Source of the DNA: an uncultured Butyricicoccus sp.
Lineage (GTDB): Bacteria; Bacillota; Clostridia; Oscillospirales; Butyricicoccaceae
DNA length: 53,508 nt
Direction of reading: 5' to 3'
Assembly (NCBI GenBank): GCA_904420185.1
Contig: CAJFUJ010000010.1
Location: 1 to 53,508 of the forward strand
Below, in pieces: positions 42,266-51,441 of the stretch. The first letter of the stretch is position 1; every line of letters begins with the position of its first letter. The position numbers and the translations under genes were made by a program. The notes under the pieces were generated by a model, which did not search any database, was not told where the DNA came from, and saw nothing but the letters and a program-made list of their open reading frames with translations.

Positions 42266-44197
42266 TTACTCGCCCTTGGGGGCATCGTTTTGCGCATCGG
42301 CCTGGGGTGCGATCTCCGCCACCGGGGCCTGGTCCTCCAAGCCTTCCGGCGTATGGTGCAGCTCTTCCTCGGTGGCCGCGGTGTCGATCTTGTCAGGCAC
42401 CTCTTCGCCATTGAACACCTTGAGGAAGGTTTCGCCATCCATTGTCTCGTTGCGCAGCAGATATTCAGCGACATCGTGCAGCTGTTTATCATGCTCGGTC
42501 AAGATCTTGGCGCAGCGGTCAAAGGCCTCCTGGATGATGCGGTGCACTTCCGCATCGATTTCCGCAGCCTTGCTCTCAGAATAGCTGTGTGTTGCGCCAA
42601 AGTCGCGGCCGATAAACACCTCACCGCTGTCGCCGTAATCGACGGCGCCGATCTTGTCGCTCATGCCGTAATTGACGACCATGGCGCGGGCCATAGCGGT
42701 TGCCTGGCGGATATCGCCGGCCGCGCCGGTGGTGATCTCATCAAAAATGAGCTTTTCGGCCACACGGCCGCCCAAGGCGGTGACGATGCTGTCCTCAAAA
42801 TAGGACTTGGTTTCCAAGCCGCCTTCTTCCTGTGGGCGCCACATGGTAAAGCCGCCCGCGCCGCCGCGCGGAATGATGGTGATATAGTGGATCGGGTCCA
42901 GCGTCCCCATCGCATGGTGGGAAACCGCATGGCCGGCCTCATGGTAGGCCACAATGCGCTTTTTCTTTTCGCTGACCACCCGGCTCTTCTTTTCCGGGCC
43001 CATCTCGACCTTGAGCAGCGCGTCCTCAATTTCGTCGTTGGTGATGAGCTTTTTGTTGCGGCGGGCAGCCAGCAGCGCGGCTTCGTTGAGCAGGTTTTCC
43101 AGGTCCGCGCCGGTCATGCCGACCGTGCCCTTGGCGATGGAGTCAAAATTGACATCCGGGTCGAACTGCTTGTTGCGGGCATGGACGCGCAAAATCTGTT
43201 CGCGGCCCTTGACGTCGGGCGCGCCGACATAGACCTGGCGGTCAAAGCGGCCCGGGCGCAGCAGCGCGCGGTCCAGGATATCCGGCCGGTTGGTGGCCGC
43301 GATGATGATGACGCCCTCATTTGCGCCAAAGCCGTCCATCTCGACGAGCAACTGGTTGAGGGTCTGCTCACGCTCGTCATGGCCGCCGCCCAAACCGGCG
43401 CCGCGCTGGCGGCCGACCGCGTCGATCTCATCGATGAACACGATGGCGGGCGAATTCTTCTTCGCCTGCTCGAACAGGTCGCGCACGCGCGACGCACCCA
43501 CGCCGACATACAGCTCGACGAAGTCCGAGCCCGAGATGGACAGGAAGGGCACGCCGGCCTCGCCCGCAACCGCCTTGGCGATCAGGGTTTTACCGGTACC
43601 CGGCGGGCCGACCAGCAGCACGCCCTTGGGGATGCGGGCGCCCAGCTGGACGAACTTCTGCGGGTTTTTGAGGAATTCGACGATTTCCTGCAATTCTGCC
43701 TTTTCCTCGTCGGCGCCTGCAACATCCTGGAAGGTGACCTTCCGCTTATCGTCCTGGGCGAGCTTGGCGCGTGCCCGGCCAAACTGCATCGGCCCACGGC
43801 CGCCGCCCTCCTGCTTGTTCATCATAAAGTACCAGAACAGGCCCATGAGCACAATGATGATGATATAGGGCAGCATCCCCATCCACCAGGGGATGTCCCG
43901 GACCGTGTAATCGATCTCGGTGATGATCCCTGCTTCTTCCTGTTCCTTAATGGTCGGGCCCAGGTCATTGTAGAACCAGTTGAGGTCGGCAATGGTGTAT
44001 TGGATCTGTTCACCGCTGCGCAGGGTTGCGCTGAGTACGTTGTCATCAATCGAAAACTTCGAGACTTCTTCGTTGTTGAAGTAGTCGAGGATATCCGAAT
44101 AAACGACCTGTTCGGTTTCCTGATTCTGGCTTAGCGCGGCGGTTGCCGCCGCCAGCAGCACAAGCAGAATCAAAATATAAAGGCCAAAGCCTTTCAT
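42266..44197 (-). CDS. ftsH: ATP-dependent zinc metalloprotease FtsH
   Basis: Membrane-bound AAA+ protease that removes damaged membrane proteins and regulators. 643 aa. N-terminal helix ([18 protein letters not shown]), extracytoplasmic domain, second helix ([19 protein letters not shown]), AAA module with [18 protein letters not shown], Walker [16 protein letters not shown] and the SRH region, then the zinc site [13 protein letters not shown]. The acidic tail is lineage-specific. ATG at 44197 has GAAAGG just upstream; a TTG four codons earlier is less likely. Follows hpt after ~48 bp. Confidence 0.97.
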   Translation of the reverse strand: MKGFGLYILILLVLLAAATAALSQNQETEQVVYSDILDYFNNEEVSKFSIDDNVLSATLRSGEQIQYTIADLNWFYNDLGPTIKEQEEAGIITEIDYTVRDIPWWMGMLPYIIIIVLMGLFWYFMMNKQEGGGRGPMQFGRARAKLAQDDKRKVTFQDVAGADEEKAELQEIVEFLKNPQKFVQLGARIPKGVLLVGPPGTGKTLIAKAVAGEAGVPFLSISGSDFVELYVGVGASRVRDLFEQAKKNSPAIVFIDEIDAVGRQRGAGLGGGHDEREQTLNQLLVEMDGFGANEGVIIIAATNRPDILDRALLRPGRFDRQVYVGAPDVKGREQILRVHARNKQFDPDVNFDSIAKGTVGMTGADLENLLNEAALLAARRNKKLITNDEIEDALLKVEMGPEKKSRVVSEKKKRIVAYHEAGHAVSHHAMGTLDPIHYITIIPRGGAGGFTMWRPQEEGGLETKSYFEDSIVTALGGRVAEKLIFDEITTGAAGDIRQATAMARAMVVNYGMSDKIGAVDYGDSGEVFIGRDFGATHSYSESKAAEIDAEVHRIIQEAFDRCAKILTEHDKQLHDVAEYLLRNETMDGETFLKVFNGEEVPDKIDTAATEEELHHTPEGLEDQAPVAEIAPQADAQNDAPKGE

Positions 44198-44245
44198 CTT
44201 ACCTTTCAATCAGGGACACCTTCCTTTTTTCCGGGCTGTAGCGGA

Positions 44246-44788
44246 TCACTTGCCGCCGTAGACCTCGGGCTTTAGAATGCCGATATACGGCAAATTGCGG
44301 TACTTTTCCGCGTAATCCAGGCCGTATCCCACGACAAATTCGTCCGGGATCTCAAACCCAAGATAATCGATTGGGACTTCCACCGTGCGCCGCGCGGGCT
44401 TGGAGAGCAGCGTACATAGGCGGATGGAGCGCACGCCGCGCGCCTTGAGGATTTTCATTAAGTAGCTGAGCGTCACGCCGCTGTCCAAAATATCCTCAAT
44501 AATCAGCAAATCCCGGCCTTCGATCTTTTGGCCGATATCCTTGATGATCTGCACTTCTCCGCTGGTTTTTGCGCCTTGGCCATAACTGGATACCACCATA
44601 AAATCAATGTTGCAAGCCGTATTGATCTTGCGCGTCAGATCAGCCATGAACACATAACTCCCCTTGAGCACACTGACAATCAACGGGTTTTTTCCCGCAT
44701 AATCGGCCGTAATCTGCGCGCCCAGCTCGGCAACTTTTTGCGCCAGCTGTTCTTCGGTAAATAGGACCTTTTGAATGTCTTCTTTCAT
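44246..44788 (-). CDS. hpt: Hypoxanthine phosphoribosyltransferase
   Basis: Purine salvage enzyme making IMP/GMP from hypoxanthine/guanine and PRPP. 180 aa. LIVSVLKGSYVFMADLTRKI, FMVVSSYGQGAKTSGEVQI, and the PRPP-binding motif LLIIEDILDSGVTLSYL; ends with EIPDEFVVGYGLDYAEKYRNLPYIGILKPE. ATG at 44788 has GAGGGG seven bases upstream. Middle gene of the conserved tilS-hpt-ftsH cluster. Confidence 0.97.
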   Translation of the reverse strand: MKEDIQKVLFTEEQLAQKVAELGAQITADYAGKNPLIVSVLKGSYVFMADLTRKINTACNIDFMVVSSYGQGAKTSGEVQIIKDIGQKIEGRDLLIIEDILDSGVTLSYLMKILKARGVRSIRLCTLLSKPARRTVEVPIDYLGFEIPDEFVVGYGLDYAEKYRNLPYIGILKPEVYGGK

Positions 44789-44792
44789 CTTT

Positions 44793-46121
44793 CTACCCCT
44801 CAAACTGTATCTCAAACATTGCGCCGTCTCCGATCCGCCGGCCTATATCCACGCCGACCGACTGCACGGCGATGATGCCCAAGCGGTCTGCCAGCACAGC
44901 CAGGCGGTCGCGCCGGGCGCTTGGGATTTTTTTTTCGATCATGCATTTTTTGAGCGTCTTGCTTCCCCCACGGGCATTGAGCCGCACGCGGTCGCCCGTA
45001 CGCCGGGTGCGCAGTACGCAAGTAGACAAGTCTATTGTATCACATCGAACCCAAAAAGTATTGAATGATTTGTAAAAAACCTGGTCATTTTCAATTCGCC
45101 GGATTGTGACCCGCAGCCCGTCCACGCCGAATGTGCCACAGCCAGACACAGGGATTTCCAATCTGGCCCAACTGTCTGGTGCGCTGGGGCGCTCCAAGAC
45201 CAGTATATTGTATTCCCGCCGGGCGCATACGCCGCCAGGCAGATCGAGCTGCGCCGAAGGGATGGCGTTTTCCAGCAGCGCTTCCAGCGCCGCCACATGA
45301 CGGGCCGACAGCGCACCTGCGCCGTATTCCTCGCCCAGCTGCCGCAGCGCACGCGCACGCAAGGCTGGATGGGCCTGTCGCAGCGGCCCGATCTGCCAGC
45401 CCGCGCCTTGCCGGACCAACATCTGCGCGGCCTGCCTTTGCAGATAGTCCTCGTCCAGCCGCAGCCGCGCACTGAGAGCTGCGGCATGTTCCACTGCCCG
45501 GCTGTTGACCGCCGTCAAGGCAGGTACAGCCTCCATCCGGATGCGGTTGCGGGTATATTCAGCCGAAAAATTGGTGCTGTCCTGCACAAAATCCTGGCCC
45601 CGCACCTGCAAAAAGGCTTCGACCTCCTGGCGTGTGCAGCCGATCAGCGGCCGGATAATCCCTTCCCGCACCGGGGGAATACCGGATAGGCCGGCTGTCC
45701 CGGCGCCGCGCGCGATGTGGAAGAGCATGGTTTCCAGGTTGTCGTTCGCGGTGTGGGCGGTGGCCACCGGCCCCTGCGGGCACAGGTCGCGGAAGAACGC
45801 GTAGCGCAAGCGGCGCGCCGCGGTTTCCACACTTTCTCTGCCCATCCGGGCGGCCTGTGCGGCGTCCACCTGCCGCGTTTCCATCGTCAAGCCCTGGGCC
45901 TTACAAAAAGCGGCGCAAAAGGCTTGATCCCGGTCGGCCTCAGCCCCACGCAAACCGTGATGCAAATGACAGGTCCAGACCGTGTACCCCAATTCGCGCA
46001 GTGCCAGCACCAACGCCACTGAATCGGCGCCGCCGGACAAGCCCACCAGCACCTTGGCCCGGTCGGGCAGCATGTGATAGGCCTTGATGGTGTCCCGTAC
46101 CTTATGCAAAAATTTATCCAT
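44793..46121 (-). CDS. tilS: tRNA(Ile)-lysidine synthase
   Basis: Converts C34 of the tRNA-Ile with anticodon CAU to lysidine, so that it reads AUA. 442 aa. N-terminal PP-loop VLVGLSGGADSVALVLAL (SGGxDS motif), CHLHHGLRGAEADRDQAFC, TAHTANDNLETMLFHIARGAGTAGLSGIPPVR, IIRPLIGCTRQEVEAFL, and DSTNFSAEYTRNRIRMEAVP; C-terminal tRNA-recognition domains end RSARRDRLAVLADRLGIIAV-like. It overlaps dnaB by 8 bp. Confidence 0.96.
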   Translation of the reverse strand: MDKFLHKVRDTIKAYHMLPDRAKVLVGLSGGADSVALVLALRELGYTVWTCHLHHGLRGAEADRDQAFCAAFCKAQGLTMETRQVDAAQAARMGRESVETAARRLRYAFFRDLCPQGPVATAHTANDNLETMLFHIARGAGTAGLSGIPPVREGIIRPLIGCTRQEVEAFLQVRGQDFVQDSTNFSAEYTRNRIRMEAVPALTAVNSRAVEHAAALSARLRLDEDYLQRQAAQMLVRQGAGWQIGPLRQAHPALRARALRQLGEEYGAGALSARHVAALEALLENAIPSAQLDLPGGVCARREYNILVLERPSAPDSWARLEIPVSGCGTFGVDGLRVTIRRIENDQVFYKSFNTFWVRCDTIDLSTCVLRTRRTGDRVRLNARGGSKTLKKCMIEKKIPSARRDRLAVLADRLGIIAVQSVGVDIGRRIGDGAMFEIQFEG

Positions 46122-47445
46122 GAATTCGGTCCTGACTAGAAAATGTGGTATATTGGCCGATCCACTGCAAATGGACCGTACCGGTCGCGCCGTGCCGGTT
46201 TTTTGCGATCAGGATTTCGGCCACATTTTTTTCTTCGCTTTCATCGTTGTAGTAATCATCACGGTAGATAAACAGCACGATGTCAGCGTCCTGTTCGATT
46301 GCGCCCGATTCGCGCAAATCGCTGAGCATGGGGCGTTTGTCAGCCCGCTGCTCGGCCGCGCGCGACAGCTGCGACAAGCAGACCACCGGCACGTTGAGCT
46401 CCTTGGCCATAATTTTCAGCCCGCGCGAGATTTCCGCGACCTCCTGGGTGCGGTTTTCATTGCGCCGGCTACCGGTCTGCATGAGCTGCAAATAGTCGAT
46501 TACAATGAGCCCCAGGCCGTCGCCCAGGCGGCGGCATTTGGCCTTGATCTCGGCTACGGTAATCGCCGGGTTGTCGTCCACATAGATGTGGGTTTTTGCC
46601 AACACATTGGTTGCATGTGCAATCTTGATCCAGTCATCTTCACTGAGGTTGCCGGTTTTGAGCTTTTGCGCCTCAATGAGCGCCTCACTGGCCAAAAAGC
46701 GGGACGCCAGCTGGTCCTTGCTCATCTCAAGCTGGAACACCGCCACGTCCTTGTCGCTCGCCTTGGCCGCGTTGAGCGCGATGTTGAGGGCAAAGGCAGT
46801 CTTACCCATGCCTGGGCGGGCGGCAACCAGGATGAGGTCGGATTTGTTGAGCCCGGTGAGCGCATGATCCAGGTCTCGAAAGCCGGTGGTCAGGCCAGGG
46901 ATGTCGCTATCCGAGCGGCTGCGCTCGTCGAGCTGGGCGTATAGGTCCATGATGACCGACTTAATGGGGCTCAGGCCCTTGATCTCCCGGCCCTGGCGGA
47001 CATTGTAGATCTTTTGCTCGGCCAGTTCAGCGATGTCGGCCGCCGCGCCCGCGCCCTCGAGCGCCAATTTTTCGATCTCGGCCCCAGCTGTGGCAATGGC
47101 GCGCAGCATACTCTTGTCGCGCACAATGGCGGCATATTCCCGCAAGCCGGCTGCTGTGGGCGTGAGGTCCATCAGCTGCATCAGGTAAGCGCGGCCGCCC
47201 GCGTCGTCGTACCATCCCGCGCTCTTGAGTTGATCGAGCACGGTCACCGCATCGATCCGCTGGGCGTTGTTGAACATGGAATAGATGGTCTCAAAGATGC
47301 GCCGGTTTTCCTCCTGATAGAAGTCATCCGGCCGCAGCAGCTCGATCGCCGCCGGGATGCACTCGGGGTCGATCAGCATCGAGCCGATCACAGCCTGTTC
47401 GGCTTCGGTGCTTTGCGGCATCTGACGGGCCAGCAGCTCGTCCAT
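46114..47445 (-). CDS. dnaB: Replicative DNA helicase
   Basis: Hexameric helicase unwinding the fork. 443 aa. N-terminal helical domain ([21 protein letters not shown]), linker, then the RecA-like core with Walker A [38 protein letters not shown], Walker B [13 protein letters not shown], and the DnaB-specific [23 protein letters not shown]-type segment (here [20 protein letters not shown]). No intein. It lies downstream of rplI with a hairpin terminator in the 60-bp spacer. Confidence 0.97.
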   Translation of the reverse strand: [443 protein letters not shown]

Positions 47446-47463
47446 ATCGCCGGGCCTCCTTTC

Positions 47464-47502
47464 AGAAAAAAGGGAGAATGGGCCTTATTTTGCCCATTCC
47501 CG
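47464..47502 (-). terminator. Hairpin terminator between rplI and dnaB
   Basis: Arms GAATGGGC (47476-47483) and GCCCATTC (47492-47499), extended by GGG/CCC outside; on the minus strand it is followed by TTTTTT (47466-47471). The dnaB ribosome site begins right after, so it probably tunes dnaB relative to rplI. Confidence 0.7.
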
Positions 47503-47505
47503 CAC

Positions 47506-47952
47506 TCACGCTTCAACGACCTGCACGTGGATTTCTCCCGGGATCTCGGCATATAGCTTGGCCTTCACCTGATAGGAGCCAAACGCCTTGATCTGCTCGT
47601 CCAGCACGATCTTGTTCTTCGGCACCTCAATCCCGTGCTGGGCTTTGAGTGCCTCGGAAATCTCCTTTGCAGTCACTGCGCCGAACAAGCGGCCGCCTGC
47701 GCCGCCCTTGGCTTGGAGCACGACCTTGCAGGTCTTGAGTTTTTCCGCGATGTCGCGCGCATTTTGCTGCTCAAGCGCGACCCGGCGGGCATGCGCCTCG
47801 TCGGCTTGGCGCTTGAGGTTGAGGTTGTCGGCGGTTGCCAGATCGGCCAGGCCGCGCGGCAGCAAAAAGTTGCGGCCATAGCCCTCGCTGACCTCAACCA
47901 GGTCGCCTTTCTTACCTTTACCCTTTACATCTGCCTTTAAAATCACTTTCAT
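47506..47952 (-). CDS. rplI: 50S ribosomal protein L9
   Basis: Large-subunit protein limiting frameshifting. 148 aa, full length: N-terminal domain [36 protein letters not shown], long connecting helix ([28 protein letters not shown]), C-terminal domain with [20 protein letters not shown] at 47952 has GGAGGA upstream. Between gdpP and dnaB, the common Firmicutes order. Confidence 0.97.
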   Translation of the reverse strand: MKVILKADVKGKGKKGDLVEVSEGYGRNFLLPRGLADLATADNLNLKRQADEAHARRVALEQQNARDIAEKLKTCKVVLQAKGGAGGRLFGAVTAKEISEALKAQHGIEVPKNKIVLDEQIKAFGSYQVKAKLYAEIPGEIHVQVVEA

Positions 47953-48040
47953 CGGTGTTTTCCTCCTTTGTCGGGGGCGCATTCCCCCGCACTTGCATTT
48001 TGTCTATCCGCTTCAGGGGGAACCCCTGGGGTTTTGGCTT

Positions 48041-50071
48041 TTAACGGTCGGTCTTTTCGCTCGCCGGACGGCTATTCGACACCCGGTCGTCCTCTTCAAG
48101 ATAGGCTTCAATGGCCTTGTGCAGGCGCACTTCGGCTTCTTCCAGCGGCACGCCGCGCAACTGAGCGCCTGCGGACGTGATATTGCCGCCGCCGCCCAAT
48201 TTTTCCATGACGATCTGCACGTTCACCTGCCCGAACGAACGGGCGGACACAATGGTGTCCTCCTCCATATGGAAGGCTACGATGCTGGCCCGCACGCCGA
48301 TGATGCTCAAAAGTGAGTCGGCAGCCTTGGCGGCCAGAGCCCGGTCGGTGATGTCCTCGTGGGACACCGCCAGAATGATGCCGCCGCCGCAGTCCTTGGC
48401 CGACGAGATCACCTTCTGGCACAGCATATATTCGTCGAAGGTTGACTGGAACAGCTTTTTGACCTCCACCATTTCGGCGCCGGCCCGCTTGAGATAGGCG
48501 GCCGCTTCAAAGGTGCGCACGCCGGTTTTGATCGAAAAGCCCTTGGTATCCAAATAAATCCCCGCCAGCAGGCATTCGGCCTCTTCCCGGCGGATCTCGC
48601 TGGTCTGCACCATATATTGCAGCAGCTCACTGACCAGCTCGGACGCCGAAGAGGCATACGGCTCGTGCAGGTTGAGCGCGAAATTCTCGATATAGCTGGC
48701 CGCACGGCGGTGGTGGTCGATGACCGCCACTTTGTTGATGGATTCGAGCAGCGGCGGCGACTCGACATAATCGGGCCGGTTGGTGTCCACCACGATCAGC
48801 AGGGTGTTGTAGTCGCACAGCACCATGGCGTCCTCGGGCTCCAAAAAGAGCTTATCGCCCTCCTCGATGCCCTCCATCTTGTCGATCAGTTCGCGCGCGA
48901 GCGTACGCGACTTGCGCAGCACAATATTCACCGGCTTGCCGTGCGCGCGCACCGCGCAGGCCATACCGACCGCGGCGCCCACTGAGTCCATATCGCTCGA
49001 CTGGTGGCCCATAATCATCACCCGGGACGACTCCCGGATGAGCTGCATGAGCGCGTTGGCCACCACGCGCGACTTGACCTTGGTCCGTTTTTCCAGTTCT
49101 TTGGACAGCCCGCCGTAGAACTCAAACTCATATCGTTCTTTGATGACCGCCTGGTCACCGCCGCGCGACAGCGCCATATCCAGCGCCACCCCGGCAAAGT
49201 GGAAGCATTCGGCAAAGCTTTCGCCGCCTTTGCCGATGCCGATGGACAGCGTGGCCATGACCCCCGACCGGCTCTGGATGGAGCGCACCTCGTCGAGTAC
49301 GCTGAAATGCTTGCTGATGAGCTTGGTCAGGTCGCCGGTTTCCAGCACGAAGATGTACTTGTCGCGGTCGTACTTGCGCAGGAGCGAGCGGCTGTCCTTG
49401 GCCCACTGGGCGATTTTGCGGTCGATCTCGGCCAGGATGATGGATTTTTCCGAGTCGGTGGCGTTTTTGGTCAGCTCCTCATAGTTGTCGATGGAGATGA
49501 TGGACACCACCGGGCGGCTGAGCGCGTAGCGCTCACGGCAATGGATATATTCGGTACACGGCACAAAATACAGCACCAGTAGCACCTCATTGGCCTCTTT
49601 TTCGGTCATCATGCTGCCGTAAACCCAGAAAAAATTCTGCCCAACCTGCAATTCGCCCGGATATTGGCGCTTATTCTCGGCTAACCACTGGGCGTCAAAA
49701 TCGGGCGCCAGGTCGTAGAAGTTGACGTTGGGCGCGCAGTCCCACCGGCCGGTGACCTCGCAGAAGGCGTCGTTGGCCCACAGCGTTTCGCTCGTCGAGG
49801 CGCGCACGATGATGGTGGGCAACGGGAAATCGATGATTGACGAGCGCGCCGTGTGGCCGGCGTCCAGCGTCACGCCCTGCAAATAGCGCAGCATTTCGGT
49901 GCGCCGGAATTTTTCACGCCGCCGGTAAATCGCGTACATGAGCAGGCACAGCGCCACGCCGATCCCGGCCATGACAAAGGACACATAGGCGCAGGACAGC
50001 GAAAACAGCAAGAAAATCGCAAAGTAGAAGTGGTATCCGGGTTGGATGATTCGTTTCAGCTTTTTGTCCAA
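48041..50071 (-). CDS. gdpP: Cyclic-di-AMP phosphodiesterase GdpP
   Basis: Membrane phosphodiesterase that degrades c-di-AMP. ~676 aa. Two N-terminal transmembrane helices (YFAIFLLFSLSCAYVSFVMAGIGVALCLLMYAIY), PAS-like domain, degenerate GGDEF domain (VVSIISIDNYEELTKNATDSEKS ... LSIGIGKGG), then DHH-DHHA1: VMIMGHQSSDMDSVGAAVGM, LLIVVDTNRPDYV, VAVIDHHRRAA and GGGGNITSAGAQLRG. The start chosen is TTG at 50071 (MDKKLKRIIQPGYHFYF) with GGGGGG ten bases upstream, because it gives the family N-terminus; a TTG nine codons earlier is possible. Confidence 0.95.
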   Translation of the reverse strand: MDKKLKRIIQPGYHFYFAIFLLFSLSCAYVSFVMAGIGVALCLLMYAIYRRREKFRRTEMLRYLQGVTLDAGHTARSSIIDFPLPTIIVRASTSETLWANDAFCEVTGRWDCAPNVNFYDLAPDFDAQWLAENKRQYPGELQVGQNFFWVYGSMMTEKEANEVLLVLYFVPCTEYIHCRERYALSRPVVSIISIDNYEELTKNATDSEKSIILAEIDRKIAQWAKDSRSLLRKYDRDKYIFVLETGDLTKLISKHFSVLDEVRSIQSRSGVMATLSIGIGKGGESFAECFHFAGVALDMALSRGGDQAVIKERYEFEFYGGLSKELEKRTKVKSRVVANALMQLIRESSRVMIMGHQSSDMDSVGAAVGMACAVRAHGKPVNIVLRKSRTLARELIDKMEGIEEGDKLFLEPEDAMVLCDYNTLLIVVDTNRPDYVESPPLLESINKVAVIDHHRRAASYIENFALNLHEPYASSASELVSELLQYMVQTSEIRREEAECLLAGIYLDTKGFSIKTGVRTFEAAAYLKRAGAEMVEVKKLFQSTFDEYMLCQKVISSAKDCGGGIILAVSHEDITDRALAAKAADSLLSIIGVRASIVAFHMEEDTIVSARSFGQVNVQIVMEKLGGGGNITSAGAQLRGVPLEEAEVRLHKAIEAYLEEDDRVSNSRPASEKTDR

Positions 50072-50111
50072 CAGGCGTACACCCCCCAGCAAAGACAAAT
50101 TTACAAATTAC

Positions 50112-50140
50112 AGTATAGCATCTTGCCACCTTTGGCGCAA
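50112..50140 (-). promoter_or_regulatory. Promoter of gdpP-rplI-dnaB
   Basis: Minus strand: TTGCGC (50135-50140), 17-bp spacer ending in TGC, TATACT (50112-50117), an extended -10. Divergent from the promoter at 50189. Confidence 0.7.
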
Positions 50141-50188
50141 GCACAATATCAAACTTCTGCAAATTATCTTTCCTGTTTTCTGCGGATC

Positions 50189-50218
50189 TTGCGCGCTTTT
50201 GCACAGGTATGCTATACT
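50189..50218 (+). promoter_or_regulatory. Promoter of the lipoprotein gene
   Basis: TTGCGC (50189-50194), 18-bp spacer ending TGC, TATACT (50213-50218). Leader of ~105 nt, GC-rich with GGCGGC/GCCGCC-type pairing. The -35 hexamer and extended -10 equal those of the divergent gdpP promoter. Confidence 0.65.
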
Positions 50219-50330
50219 AGAAAAAAGCTTCCATGCAGCCGGGGGCGTCCCGCGGCCTCTGCCGCGCACACCGGGGACGGCGGCACGGCGGCTTTTGGCA
50301 AACATTTTACATGTTGGGGGTAAAAAAACG

Positions 50331-51029
50331 ATGTCCAAAACCAAAGATCAAACCTATCTGACGAAAGCCGGCCGTCTGCGGCCGGTGCTGCTGGGCGGCA
50401 GCTTGCTGTTGCTGCTGCTGGCCGGGTGCGCCAATGACGGGCAAAATAGCGCCGCTGCGCAAAGCCAAGCGGCTGCTTCCTCCGTCCAAGTCTCCGAACC
50501 GGCCCCGGCTGCATCCGACCCGGCCGCCGGCCAGGCGTCCTCGGCCGCGTGGCAGGTCTACACCGACGACTATCTCTCCTACGAAATCCCGGCGAACTGG
50601 TCCAAAAACGACGGCTACTCCAGCGACCAGGCCCGGCTCGCCTTCTTTACACCCACCGACCCTGCTTCGGACACCCCGTCCAACGTCAATTTGCAGATCA
50701 CCAGCCTGCAAAACCGCAGCCAATCCATGGACTACGCCGACCCGGAGATCCAGCGGCTGTATTACGATTTTCTGCTCAGCGGCGACATGGGGCTGCCCGA
50801 CGAGGCCCAGGGCGGCACTTACCAGACCGAGCAGATCGGGGACACCTGGGTTTATTCGCTCAGCTTTGAACGGGACGCCGGGGATGGCGTCATGGTGCAG
50901 CAAACCGCCTATTTCCCCATGGGGCTCGACTATGCGCTGGTCATCTGGGCGACCGATTTCCAAGACGGCAGCACCCCGCCGGTGACCGAAGTCGCGCGGC
51001 ATATTTGTGAAACCCTGCAAATCCTCTAA
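50331..51029 (+). CDS. Lipoprotein of unknown function
   Basis: 232 aa. Signal with lipobox: RPVLLGGSLLLLLLAGC, lipid-anchored Cys at about residue 28. A Ser/Ala/Pro-rich linker (~35-70) precedes a compact domain with VYTDDYLSYEIPANWSKNDG, FTPTDPASDTPSNVNLQITSLQ, GDTWVYSLSFERDAGDGVMVQQ and DYALVIWATDFQDGSTPPVTEVARHICETLQIL. The pattern of a short beta-domain starting YEIPANW resembles PsbP/DUF1795-like lipoproteins, but no assignment is claimed. ATG at 50331 has GGGGGT nine bases upstream. Confidence 0.88.
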   Translation: MSKTKDQTYLTKAGRLRPVLLGGSLLLLLLAGCANDGQNSAAAQSQAAASSVQVSEPAPAASDPAAGQASSAAWQVYTDDYLSYEIPANWSKNDGYSSDQARLAFFTPTDPASDTPSNVNLQITSLQNRSQSMDYADPEIQRLYYDFLLSGDMGLPDEAQGGTYQTEQIGDTWVYSLSFERDAGDGVMVQQTAYFPMGLDYALVIWATDFQDGSTPPVTEVARHICETLQIL

Positions 51030-51167
51030 ATCGCGCGCATAGCGGCGGTTTTGCGCGCACCTGCCGGAATTTTTCGCCTTTTACAGTCTTTTTGTCCGAT
51101 TTGACAGATCATTTTCCAGAAAACAACATTCGTCGGCGGTTCTTTTCCCATAAAACAGCATTTTTTG

Positions 51168-51211
51168 CAGGCCCTCTGCTGTATTTTAGAGCAAAGGGCC
51201 TGTTCTTTTTT
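51168..51211 (+). terminator. Terminator after the lipoprotein gene
   Basis: Perfect outer arms CAGGCCCT (51168-51175) and AGGGCCTG (51195-51202), then TTCTTTTTT. Confidence 0.75.
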
Positions 51212-51261
51212 GGCCCGGCACAAAGCGCCAATGCGCGCATTTATTGTAACCAAATTTTTGG

Positions 51262-51290
51262 TGTACAAAATGTTTTTCTTGTGGTATAAT
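51262..51290 (+). promoter_or_regulatory. Promoter of the SLH-domain gene
   Basis: TGTACA (51262-51267), 17-bp spacer ending TGG, perfect TATAAT (51285-51290), an extended -10. Confidence 0.7.
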
Positions 51291-51441
51291 ATTTGCGGCC
51301 TTTTTACATAGGCCTCTTTTCATTCCGCCGGCGCTACACCTACTGGCAAATGCGCGCCATGTGCGGTCCGCCATAAGAGAAACAAAGAACCGCTTGCAGC
51401 GCGTTCCCGCCGAATGCGCCCCATGATAAGGAGGATTCTTC

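Larger units (their letters stand above)
51030..51441 (+). other. Intergenic region with terminator, promoter and long leader
   Basis: 412 bp without a gene. It holds the lipoprotein terminator (51168-51211), an extended -10 promoter (51262-51290) and a ~145-nt leader of the next gene. The leader includes an eight-codon frame at 51350-51376 without a ribosome site, probably chance. Confidence 0.5.

Noticed and set aside
42290-44134. Plus-strand frame of ~614 codons opposite ftsH
   Set aside because: Antisense shadow of ftsH; the repetitive Val/Gly/Asp/His-rich translation matches no protein fold.
51350-51376. Eight-codon upstream frame in the SLH gene leader
   Set aside because: No ribosome binding site and no run of regulatory codons.
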